Below, piece by piece: positions 22,440 to 32,591 of a stretch of DNA of 46,900 bases. Both the position numbers and the translations under genes were made by a program. The notes below the pieces were generated by a model. That model did not search any database. It saw only the letters and a list, made by a program, of their open reading frames with translations, and was not told where the DNA came from. The stretch covers positions 90,813-137,712 of the forward strand of contig NW_003115972.1 in NCBI RefSeq assembly GCF_000003605.2, written 5' to 3'. Position 1 is the first letter of the stretch; each line of letters opens with the position of its first letter. Source of the DNA: Saccoglossus kowalevskii (Eukaryota; Hemichordata; Enteropneusta; Harrimaniidae).

Positions 22440-22730
22440 GCTTGGCTTACATTTAGGCTGCCGATAGTTAATGTTAATTGGCTTGCATGTAAGCTGCGTG
22501 TTAAAACCATTTCATTTTATCCATTGGTAAAATGGAAATATCCTGGCTTACATGTCGGCTGCCTATAGGCAGTGTCTATAGGCAATCGTTGGCTTGCATG
22601 TAAGCGGCGTGTTAAAACCATTGCACATTGTTCACTGTCAATATGGTAATAGTATGGCTTATATGTAAGCTGATCATACAGATGATTTTCATAATGATAA
22701 TGTGGACATTTTACTTTGCATGTAAGCGAA
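22440..22730. repeat. cluster of GCTTRCATGTAAGC palindromes
   Basis: Near-palindromes of the form GGCTTACATGTAAGC occur at about 22443, 22480, 22552, 22591, 22654 and 22716. Two are followed by 'tgcgtgttaaaaccatt' or 'ggcgtgttaaaaccatt' (22494 and 22605), which gives a 111-bp tandem repeat of about two and a half units. No protein coding is convincing across it. Confidence 0.75.
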
Positions 22731-22740
22731 TTCGGTTTCT

Positions 22741-24559
22741 CGGTCCCAAATCCTTCATTTTGCCATATTTTTGCTGTTTCGTCTAAACAAAACATTCCTG
22801 TCATACATTTTGGCCAAAAAGCTTACCTGTGTACATAATAATTAAACGAGAAAAACAACATGTCGTTTCTGACAGTCTTCATATTCACCCACATATTGGA
22901 AAAGTGTATTAAATAAATTTACATTCTTTATTCTTATATTTGAAAAAATAAGTCATAATTACTGTTAATTACACTAGCACTGCATTTGTCCGGTATTCGT
23001 ATGTTTGATTTCATCTGGTTACCAATAATCTGACGAAAAATAGATATAAATAAAAAGAAATAAAAAAGATAGATTACAATAAACTCATGTGGTGTATTGA
23101 AACACATATTTTTACATAAAGTTGTGTGTAATACCCGTGCAGTTAAACCTATTTTATGTGTTGAACAAATAAAGTGTGCAATTCACTTTACACCTGAAAA
23201 TGTGTTCATGTATGTTTTATATGCACACATGCTTGATGAAAGTGTGTTAGACTGACATCATAATGCAAAGTACATACACGCACCCCCCCTCCTTATACAT
23301 TTACACACACACCCAAACGCGCGCGCGCAGATAGGTTAACTACAAAGGCTGTATTCAATATATATATAAACGAACAAATAAATAAATAAATAAATACAAG
23401 GTATTTAAACGAACACATATTTTTAGTGAGGTATTGTTTGGAAGTATGTTTTAACGGCTGATGGTAACTTTTTTTGTCAGGCTTCCTAAACGATGTCGCA
23501 CACTATGTGCAGGCTTGTTTTAAATATTCATTTGAACTGAATAATTACTTGCATAAGCTTGGTTATTTGACCTCATACTGCGGGGTCAATACATCCATTT
23601 CTATAAAGTAGATGGAAGTTCGGTTGCCGACTGTGGCTTCACGGTCACTACCATTTTACTCAATGTACCAAATTATTTGGTTGGAATCTAAAAAGAACGA
23701 AAATGATTAATCTTACAAACATTGCCCTGAACATCTCCGCCATGACTAGCATTAATACCGTGACTAAAATTATGTCAAAAATAATATCGTGACTAATAAT
23801 AATCCGAAACGTAATAGTATTAAATATGTTTACCGAGAATTCAATAATATTTAATCGCTCTGAAAGTTTGTAGTTCAGATGCCCTATTTCCCGTACTTTA
23901 CACATTCCAGCTTTGCAATAACATCTTTCCGACAATATGGATACCACCCTTGATTTGGGCCTTCGTGGTGCTTCGTGGCTGCGTCCAACTCTTTTTATGG
24001 TGTTTGTCTTTTCAACAATATTTGGAATACCAAATATATCACAGGCGGACCATCTTCACCAATTCAGAATATATCCAATTTTGTCACCTCTTTACCAGTA
24101 TCCCACATTTTGCATTTTATTCCCAAATTACCGTTTACTTTCATAAACTGTTAAGATACAAATGTTTGCTGAGAGTAAGCAAAAATAGAACAAGTTTCAA
24201 TTATCAGATTTACGGTGAGCTAAATTTGGCGATCAACGCTGTGCATCATTTTTCTCACGGTCATATGATTAATGCTGATAGGCGAAGATGAGCAAAATTA
24301 GCACAAAACAGAGTTTGCTGGCCGCTTACATATGGCCCCTCCATCTGAGAATATTGACAGAATTAAACCACCCTGTATGAGGCAGAAACAGAATTTTATA
24401 CACACTTTCTTGAGCATAAACAATGAATATATTTTTCACTATCGAATATTCTTATTACGATATTATTGAATAATTTTTTTAAACTGGTGTGGTCACAACG
24501 CTACGATTTAAATCAGACGTGTCACAGTCACTGTGCTACTGATGTATCTACGTGTTTTC
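22741..24559. other. intergenic DNA with simple repeats
   Basis: No gene is recognised. It contains (CA)n with CGCGCGCGCG at 23301-23329 and an (AAAT)n run near 23375-23396. A 95-codon minus frame (23660-23947) and overlapping plus frames near 23937-24291 have no recognisable domains. A short sequence, 'cacaacgctacgat' or 'cacagcgctacgat', is duplicated at about 24494 and 24572. Confidence 0.4.
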
Positions 24560-24560
24560 A

Positions 24561-24936
24561 AACTGACACGGTCACAGCGCTACGATATAATCGATGAACA
24601 TAATATATGTGACGAGTATGCAAGATGTCACTACGGTTAGTATTGCTGTCGAGTGTGTCGAACTGTATGTCTATGAAGCTTTCATAAGCTGGTGTAGAGT
24701 TTGTGCAACTGTCAGATTCCACGTTTGTAAGTGACCTTGGTTCCTCGTGCATACCAGTATTATCTCGACCATTGTACGATGTGATGTCCATACGTTCGTC
24801 GTCCCCATCGGAAAACAAGTCGATAAATTCATCTCTGCTTGTTTTGGGCGATTCATCATATACGCTATCATCGTAGGGTTAATACGAATAGTCATCATTA
24901 GAATAATTATCTTGTGTATCAACGCTGGTGTTTAAC
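24561..24936 (-). pseudogene. possible fragment of a tyrosine-rich acidic protein
   Basis: Read on the minus strand from about 24936 to a TGA near 24561, one frame is open for about 125 codons, broken only by one TAA near 24880. The peptide is unlike its AT-rich surroundings. It is acidic and rich in Asp, Ser, Tyr and Thr, with pieces such as NYSNDDYSY, YDDSVYDESP and EFIDLFSDGDDE. A CAG acceptor-like site lies at its start. It could be the last exon of a receptor tail or other low-complexity protein, inactivated, or a chance frame. No family is recognised. Confidence 0.25.
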
Positions 24937-25716
24937 AATCGGAAAAACTGTGATAAATAACCGCTCATCTAGGCACAACACGTATTTATAGTGTGATGAT
25001 TTCTACTTGGTATATAAAGGTTTCAAAATTGCCGCTAAAGATGGCAATTAGTAGTCAATGGCCAATCGCTGTAATGTGATATTTGTAATATGAACCTGCA
25101 TACATATGTCAAACATGCGTGAAAGTGTGTGATTCGGGTGTTCAACAATCGCCATCTACAAGTTACAATGTAGCCAGAGCAAACGAGTTGAATGCCATGT
25201 ACTAATTTGATGTTCATATTGCCTTATGAATGTGATACTTAGATTTAATATCACCATATCAAATTAAATATCGCGATTTTTATAATGTTTAGTTATCTTT
25301 CTCAAATAAACAACTGCACATAAATAACAAAAATAATTAATTAATTTGTTAGTTGGTTAGTTAGTTATGTAATTAGTTAATTAATAATTAATTAATTAAA
25401 ACACTCGCGGTCAAATCAAACTGCGACGACGCGTTCGGGTGTGTTCCGAGTTTGAAAACATTTCATAACGTCCATTTAGTCTATCCGGTATGAAAAATTT
25501 GTGATTATATTTATTTATTTTTTTAATTTATTTTGTTAATTTTATTAAATTGCAGCCAACAGACAAATAACCCAAGTATATGCCTGAGAACAATAAAATA
25601 ATTACACAAACATATGACATTAAAAACAAAAACAAAATTACTTTTTAAAACAATTAATTAATTTTTAGCCCGGGTTTATTAATTGATATGATTCCACCCT
25701 GCCTCATTTTAAAACA
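24937..25716. other. AT-rich DNA with TTAATT and TTAG simple repeats
   Basis: Nothing coding is recognised. 25335-25400 consists of AATTAATT and GTTAGTTA words, and 25500-25680 is A/T homopolymer-rich. Confidence 0.45.
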
Positions 25717-25953
25717 ATGCTGAACGTCACCGAATACACCAATGCATCGCAGAGGTCTGGAAAATGTGTTGAAGGCACTGATTCGCGCTTGATGGAAACA
25801 CTGGTTACGCTAACTCTTTGTATAACCACTCCTGTATTTTACGTATGCGCAACCAATAGTACCATTATTAAGCGAGGAAATACCCCAACGAAGTTTTTCC
25901 TTCATAGACTGTGTTTTTACAAAGCGAGGAGTCCTATGTCTCTTCCAATTTAA
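25717..25953 (+). pseudogene. possible receptor-like N-terminus with one membrane segment
   Basis: A 78-codon frame starting at ATG. It has two early N-glycosylation sequons (NVT, NAS), then a hydrophobic stretch (TLVTLTLCITTPVFYVCATN, about residues 29-48) and a basic segment with NTPTKFFL. The order resembles the N-terminus and first helix of rhodopsin-like receptors, whose loop often reads TPTN-F-L. It stops after 78 codons with no continuation found, so at best it is a fragment. A chance frame is quite possible. Confidence 0.22.
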
Positions 25954-26300
25954 TCGTTTGTTAAAAAGAACATTATTATTTCAACCATGTGTCAATTATT
26001 CGTATACAGTAATATAATGACATTTTTTTGTATGAAACATTGCCATCTACATTTTTATTAAACTATGTTTGAATTGGTTTCGCGCTCATTTGTACTGATC
26101 TAAAGCGTCGATACTGAGTGAACGATTCATTTGTGTAGCGTTTCTCGAATAAACGCATGTTGTTGTTGTTTTTTTCAACCAGGACGCTATAATCAAAACA
26201 AACTTAGCTCTCAGACATTGATGTATAGAATTTCAAGGGCAGCCGCAATCACCTACGTTGACAGCTCAGTCAGCCAATAAAATTAAAGATTCATTGGCGA
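25954..26300. other. intergenic DNA, nothing recognised
   Basis: No open frame or repeat is recognised between the short 25717-25953 frame and the hairpin-rich fragment that follows. Confidence 0.4.
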
Positions 26301-26304
26301 ATTT

Positions 26305-26445
26305 AGATGGGGCCGACGGAGCAGCGGCCCCCTATTTTTAACAACCAACAGGGCTTTGCGCCATTGGCGCTCGTGAACTTGGCCTTCGGCCAAATTATCG
26401 CCCCCTCCCCCTATTCCAAAATCCTAGATCCGCCGCTGTGATCAC
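26305..26445. mobile_element. GC-rich hairpin-bearing repeat fragment
   Basis: A compact GC-rich patch in AT-rich DNA with three hairpins: GGGGCC/GGCCCC (about 26310-26332), GCGCC-ATT-GGCGC (about 26357-26370) and TTGGCC-TTC-GGCCAA (about 26380-26394). It ends in 'aaaatcctagatccgccgctg'. Composition and structure suggest the end of a dispersed mobile element. The class cannot be told. Confidence 0.4.
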
Positions 26446-27280
26446 AGCTGAGAATCTCGCAAACCGTCTTGTTCCTCAGCTCCTGGGAGCGAGGTTATTT
26501 GTAGGTCTTTACTAGACTCGTCACATCCGACATATAGTATAATTTATGGCCGACATTGAAACATTTAAACAGAATGAAATATTGTCACAGATGACCTCAG
26601 TGACCTCACTAACAACGAAAGACCTTGTGATGTACAGTATATCCATAAACATGTTTCCTATATTCTATGGTATACAAAAAGAATAAATTAAAAATCGATG
26701 ATGAGGAGTGCGTTTCAACGAAGACAGTGTAGACTTGATTTTCAAAAACTCGACTACGCAAATTTGTCAGGTGTTTGTCTTAGATTTTCATGATGGTGTA
26801 TTCTCCATTTATTCCGGTTGGTGATTATGCTACGGTTTGCTATTTTCATAACACAGAAATTGAATAAATGTTGTTGTAAGTATGTAATAATCATTGTGTA
26901 ATAAACTGTTGTACATATAATAGTATATGTATTATACCAATCTCAAGGTCCCTCGTAAGATAAGGTAACACGAATTGGACAATGTTGGCGGGCAAAATAC
27001 TAGACCAAAATTTTTGACGGGAAAAAATACTTGTCAATGTTTGACAGGCATGATTTATACTTAAAGTTGCATTTCATGTGAGGCACCATTTACATTATCA
27101 ACATGTGGATGGGTAATGGAAAAATCAAATGCAGAATATGAATTAATGCAGGAGTTTGTTTTTTAAAGATCAGTTACCATATAAGTGTGTCCAGTACCGT
27201 CGACATGAAATGATCGGGCTAGTGCGGCCAGAATATAAATATATCATTGCATGGGTTCTATATTTACATCGCCTTTCAAC

Positions 27281-27946
27281 TAGACTTGCAAAGTCGGGTC
27301 TTCTTTTTTGTTTTACAAAAAATATATAATTAATTGTCAATTTTGCCTTTTTAACGTGATCGGAAAAACTAGCGTGACTGCGAAAGAAATCCTGACTTGA
27401 CGCATCTGCAGGCGACCCCCTGTGTTGGAGTGAAAACCAGGGCGGACTCACTCCGGTGATTATGCCACAGTCACTCTACTAGTAGATTGACTGTGTATAT
27501 ATAGTATATGCTAATAAAAAGTTGTTGACTAGCATTGACAACGAATCAGTGTGCAGCTATATACTCGTACGTTATATCACAGTCATGTACGTGACCTTCC
27601 ACTTCTGAGGTCCCGGCGATTTTGAAAGAATATTTATATACATTAAACATTTAAATCGACTTGTGTTCAGTAAACATGGATGAAAGTATCGCCTTCGCAC
27701 TTAGAAAGTTGAAGTATCTATCTCTGCGATCGAATCGAATCAACAATTAAAAAGTCATGTTTACTTTCACTCATGAATAATCAATGACATCATGAATAGT
27801 TGAAAGCAGTCGAATGTCCGCAGATGCGTCCAGTCGGGATTTCTTAGCGGTCAGGCTAGTTCTCGCGATCACGCTAAAAGGACTGAAAGAACAATTAATT
27901 ATTTCTTTTTGTAAAACAAAAAAGAAGTTCCGACTTTGCCAGTCTA
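27281..27946. mobile_element. 666-bp non-autonomous DNA transposon, long inverted repeats, 9-bp target duplication
   Basis: The left end starts TAGACTTGCAAAGTCGG (27281-27297) and the right end, reverse-complemented, starts TAGACTGGCAAAGTCGG. The inverted repeats extend about 130 bp (27281-27411 and 27819-27946) with roughly 80-85% identity by eye. CCTTTCAAC flanks both sides (27272-27280 and 27947-27955), and the paralogous block B1 has it once with no insert (12853-12861). That gives an unambiguous insertion and target duplication. Long inverted repeats with a 9-bp duplication are typical of Mutator-like elements; Merlin-type elements (8-9 bp) are an alternative. The interior has no transposase, so it depended on another element. 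Confidence 0.9.
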
Positions 27947-28321
27947 CCTTTCAACCAACGGATCATTAACATAGGATTAGGATGCCTCTATTTAGACAAA
28001 GGGGATGTCAGGTCATACTTGAGTGAGTACTTGTGTTGACTATTTCGAAAACTGAACTGAATGAGTCGGACTAAGTCGTGCGTACGTAGTACAACACATT
28101 AATATTCAGAATAATTCTGTCAAACTACCTTACTCTATGCATTGATCCATTGTTGGTCACTTTTTGTTTCACCTCCGATCGGGTTGGTTCGACCTATATG
28201 CTTTTTCCCCATGTTTAGGGTTCGGCTACTTTATATTCGCACTGTCTCGACGGGACTCTTGACCATTGCCGATCACAACGAACAACAAGGTACGTTAAAT
28301 TGGTTAAACTAAATATCTATG

Positions 28322-28549
28322 TTATTTATTAGATAAAATCAGATATAGCTTAGTTTGATTCGCTTTCTCGACTCGGGCTCCCATTAGTGACTCCAGTGTA
28401 ACTGCCTCTACATCTCTAACATATCTCTTATTTTTACTATCACCAATTAATAATATGTGTGAAAAACATTCACCAGCATGAACACTGATTATAATCTGTT
28501 GTTTTCCCGTGAAAAGTTGTTTTCCCGTGATTTTATCAGGCGACTCCAA
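28322..28549 (-). pseudogene. conserved minus-strand frame in block B2 (relative in B1)
   Basis: A 75-codon frame with MESPDKITGKQ at the start and IGDSKNKRYVR in the middle. The B1 equivalent (minus strand, about 13195-13390) reads IGDSENTRYVR and shares NQTKLYL near the end. Upstream of the shared part the B1 frame is shifted by indels and meets a stop. The IGDSKNK string also occurs in the LINE endonuclease remnant at 30287-30598, so both may be pieces of a retroelement. Function is unknown. Confidence 0.25.
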
Positions 28550-28610
28550 TGACAGTCATTTTATTGAGGTCAAACTAGGACACAAGTACTTATCTAAACG
28601 GGGTCACTGT

Positions 28611-30286
28611 ATTATAAATAAATGCCTTTAAAATGCATTTTGAACGGGTTCATCTTCAGCCACCGGATTTTGTGTATAAATATTCTTTAGAATCAAAGGT
28701 TTCTGAGAATAATAAACATACATTGCAAAAAAATATTGTTCACAGTGCACGAGGTAATAAGCAAACTAAAGCAAATGAAATGACTTGAAAGGACGTGCCC
28801 ACTCATTTATATTATTTGAATTTCTCAGAAAATCTATGGCTGGGTATGTTATTTCCATTTTTCAACCAAAGAATATAAATTCAGTGTTTAAAGTGAACAA
28901 TTTATGGAAATAGATCGTAACATTTGCATATATTGTATTTTTTTTAAATTAAAGCAACAAATTTATGGATAAATTCTCTCCCATCTAATGAGTATTTTAC
29001 ACACCTTGTTGACACCAGTGCAGCAAAAATAAATTCTACTGTATTCATACACTTTTATAAACAAGACATTCGGCAGCAGTCAAGATGAACTTGCCATGAC
29101 AAGATCAATTGTGGGATATATATATCAGTATATCATATAAACAATTAAACGTGCACCGTTTGGTATTTACAGTTTACACAAATTCGAAGTTTTAATGAAA
29201 ATGGTAATGGTAAAATGGTGTTTAATATATTGAAAGCAAATTGAAAAGAAGGCAAAACCTAGTGACACATATCTGAACGGTCACATTCACAAGACAGTGA
29301 GCTGTTCTAATCGACCTTGCAATCGCCATAAAAACATCACTTAATGGATTCGGATGGTGTCGGTAACAAACTAGTCTTGCTGTACCATACAAAGGTCATT
29401 ACAGGGCTACACAACTATTCAAAATATTCAAGTTATGAGTACAAAATCATCCTCGTCAGATACAAGCTTTAATATATAACGTACTGAAGTTCACTTATCG
29501 TAGCACTCCGAATCCAGTGGAACATAGCAGTTGATTTATTGCAACGATTTTTTTATACATCTTTTTAACTGTGCTAGGGGCATTTGAGATAACAAAAATA
29601 CTTATATATAATTTTCATGAGTCCAGTTAATTTTGTTTAGATTTTAAATGCATGAAAATATAATATTTTTTCAATGATTTAAATTTATTTTTGCTATTTT
29701 TCCAACAATTTTGTTTATTTTTTAAAATTCAGAATCCACGGGTTGACTAATAAAAGTGCACATTTTTCGATTAGTTTAAAAGTTGTATTTTTTGCTTTCA
29801 TATTTTTTTGGGGGAATACGATCTGTTTCACTTAGTTTCAGTAGCCCTTCAAAGGGGATATTTTGAGCTTCAATGTCAATTTTATCAGGTGTGTAGAGGT
29901 TACTGTAAAAGGTGTGTATGATTTTGCGTATTACAGTTTGATTTTTCAGTAAAGAGTGTTATCTTAACGCCTCAGCTGAAAAATCGACTTTTTGTTGCCC
30001 TTCTTTTTCTCTAACTTGAAAAAGAAGGAATTGCATTCATCACTTTCATTTGGAACCTGATGTTGCGCACGCGTAGTACTACCTTTGTGTTCGTGTTGTA
30101 CAAGGCGTGCAAGAAGTTTTTTTTTTCTTTTCAGTGTAGCTGCTTAAGAGCCGTGCATCGTGTGCAGTACAACGTTTGATGGCTTAGATTTCCATTCCCA
30201 TTGTTCGGTTTTGTATTTATCTTGTTTGAGTGTGCAATACTGTTGTGTGAGTAATTTTATTTTATTTTTGCCAATAACCCACCATA
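28611..30286. other. AT-rich intergenic DNA
   Basis: No gene is recognised. It contains long A/T-rich stretches (29560-29800) and a small CTTCTTTTTC/GAAAAAGAAG inverted repeat at 30000-30027. No reverse transcriptase motifs were found here on the minus strand, although the LINE at 30287-32346 would be expected to continue in this direction. Confidence 0.45.
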
Positions 30287-32346
30287 TCATGTGTGTGTGT
30301 TATTTCGAAGTGTTTGCCACTTCGCCCAAGAATCAGTTAAGATAGCCACATACACTTCATCGCGCAGAATTTCCGTATTCATGCACCACACGAGACTTTT
30401 GTTTTTACTGTCACCAATGGCGATGTTGATGTGGACAAGGGAATGGTTAGAAAAAACTAATGCATCATTGCTTATGTCGATATTATTAATTTTCCAACGC
30501 ATACATTTGCTATAAAACCTGTCAAGGCACACAAGCGTACAACCCCGCCATGCATCAAACTGTTTTGAGGAGCTATGCAGTGCGCATGTCTGGTTCAATC
30601 AATCTATTACGGTCAATGTCGGGCTGAGTAGTATAATTAAAATCGCCTCCCATGATTACTAGGTCATTATTTAGATTACAGATGAAATGTTCTATTTTAG
30701 CATTCCCCGCGCTCAGCGCCATTAATGGGTGCATAGGACATTAATTATGCGAACAGGTTTGTCATTAATTTGAACATGAGCGTGCAACACGTATCCAGGC
30801 ATGATTTCACACTGTGATAACATATTCACAGTAATTCTGTTGCTGCTGGAGAAAACATCATCATAAAAGTGTGAATTAAAAGTCAGCAATAAAGTTATCC
30901 GTTTCGATTTGCTGTTTATTTTTTTAATGAGTCTGTGTTGAGCTTTATCAGATGTGTTCAACTGCATGGTATTGTGGTAGTTTATCAAATGTCAGACCAA
31001 TATTTTAAGATTGGGGCAAAATTCAAAACACTTCTCCATAAATCTATGAGAGTGCAGTGTAGACATCAAAAGTGTTTGACATTTGCATTTGATATCGGTG
31101 ATTCACTGCTGTCAGTGCATATTGAATAATCTGAAATGATAGACCCCTCATTCCAGCTACTTTCACTGGCCGTTTCCTCAATATCATCAGCGGTTTTGTT
31201 TTGTGGCATAGGTGTACTGAAAAAATCTTGTGATTGATCAGTTATATCACTAAAATCAATGAGGATTTCGGATAATGGCGAGAAGCGCGGGAATTCAACT
31301 GTGAAAAGTGAGGGAGATGATGGAAATGGAGTTGACACTGTAATCCCGGGCTGTGGCTTTGGATTACAGACCGTTACATTGGCATATGCGTGTCGGAGGA
31401 GTTTTTAGGGTGAAGGAGTGGGGGGAGGCGATGCTGATGCATTGGAAGGGAAAGGAGGGGTTCGTAACCTCTTTTCATCAATCGGACAATTTTCTTGAAC
31501 AATTTCACACTTTTCCTTTTCTCTATCAACTGGCGATTTAGAGTGCATGCGCTTTTTACTCGTATTTGTTGATGAACCTGTATCCATTTCAGTTTCAAGT
31601 TCAATATTATCTGTTGCATTATCGGTCTCATGATTGTTGATCTCAGTATCTGGTGCTTGGGTGTTAATTATATCAGTTATGTCATCGTGTCGTCGTGCAA
31701 TTTGTCAGGAGAATTTAAATCAGTAACTACATTCACCTGTTGAGAGTCTGATGAAGAGCAATATTGATTATTTATCATTTGCATATTCATTATTTGAGAG
31801 TTTGGGCACGTTTTACGTGTATGTCCCTTCAAGACACATGAAAAACAAGTCATTTATATGCCTGACCTTGGAAAGTGATGGGTAATAAACCGTTGATATT
31901 GAGATATTTTAAATGTACATAAACTTGGCGGCAAAAAGACTTTACGTGTTTTAGTGATGTTCTTTAGCACTCGAGCAAAATCGCTCGCACCGCGCTCATT
32001 ACACGCCCCCATTTAGCTAAGGCGTCTGTAATAGAATTATCAGGTAAAAAAGAGGTGAACATTTGATACAACAATTTTTGTTGAGGGGCGGACAAGGGGT
32101 TCAACAGATCGATGAAGATCTTCAATGTCAATGCCAGCGGCAGAAACCATGTCGACCCATGTAACCTTATTTAAAAAGACAATAACCGATCGGTTCATTC
32201 GGGAAGCTGGCACAATATTTCTTAACCACGACTAAATCTGCAGCCGACTCCACATACGTTTCTACCGGAATACCATCAATGTTTTCACACCGTACCGCAT
32301 AGTTTCTAGTAAGGTGGCCTGTTGGTGTTGACGGTGTTAACACCAT
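30287..32346 (-). mobile_element. decayed Tx1/L1-like LINE: ORF1 and endonuclease only
   Basis: Read from right to left. ORF1 begins at ATG 32346-32344 (MVLTPSTPTGHL). It continues through several frameshifts with RSVIVFLNKVTWVDMV, SNVHLFFTPDNSITDALAKW and a perfect CX2CX4HX4C zinc knuckle, CFSCVLKGHTRKTC, at about 31805-31855. A Ser/Pro-rich ORF1 tail follows (about 31070-31630). ORF2 then starts with endonuclease pieces: RIINVLCTH (about 30725), the diagnostic GGDFN near 30640, SNHSLVHINI (SDH motif with D to N) and a W-MNTEILRDE-YV segment near 30360. The SNV..F.PD..L..W and GHT..C pattern is that of Tx1-clade ORF1 proteins. No reverse transcriptase follows. Many stops and frameshifts make it inactive. 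Confidence 0.8.
31803..31856 (-). pseudogene. ORF1 CCHC zinc knuckle of the LINE
   Basis: Minus-strand MTCFSCVLKGHTRKTCPN has the exact spacing C-X2-C-X4-H-X4-C of retroelement nucleic-acid-binding knuckles. A stop lies just upstream in the same frame, consistent with decay. It is part of the 30287-32346 element. Confidence 0.8.
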
Positions 32347-32591
32347 TATTGAGTTGTTTACCCCGACCCTGAAAACCTAAATTCAGCAAGTGGCTCGAAG
32401 TCCAGTAAGATAATATGTACTAAAAACATTATGTACATTGTACTATAATATAACACAGCAATGCTGGAACTATTACAATTTTTTGCCCGTATGCTCGTAA
32501 CAAGCTGAACACATATACATTAATAAATCTCAAATTCTAATTATTTTAGGTGTTTATTGAGATAACATAGGATACAAATCTGTGTTATAAG

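Larger units (their letters stand above)
26446..28610. repeat. block B2, paralogous to B1, with insertions
   Basis: Clear paralogy to 12420-13480 starts near 26560. B2 carries about 340 bp near 26770-27110 that B1 lacks, and the 666-bp transposon at 27281-27946. Outside these the two blocks run in the same order to about 28610. An 18-bp tandem duplication (GTTGTTTTCCCGTG words) lies at about 28498-28535. Confidence 0.75.
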
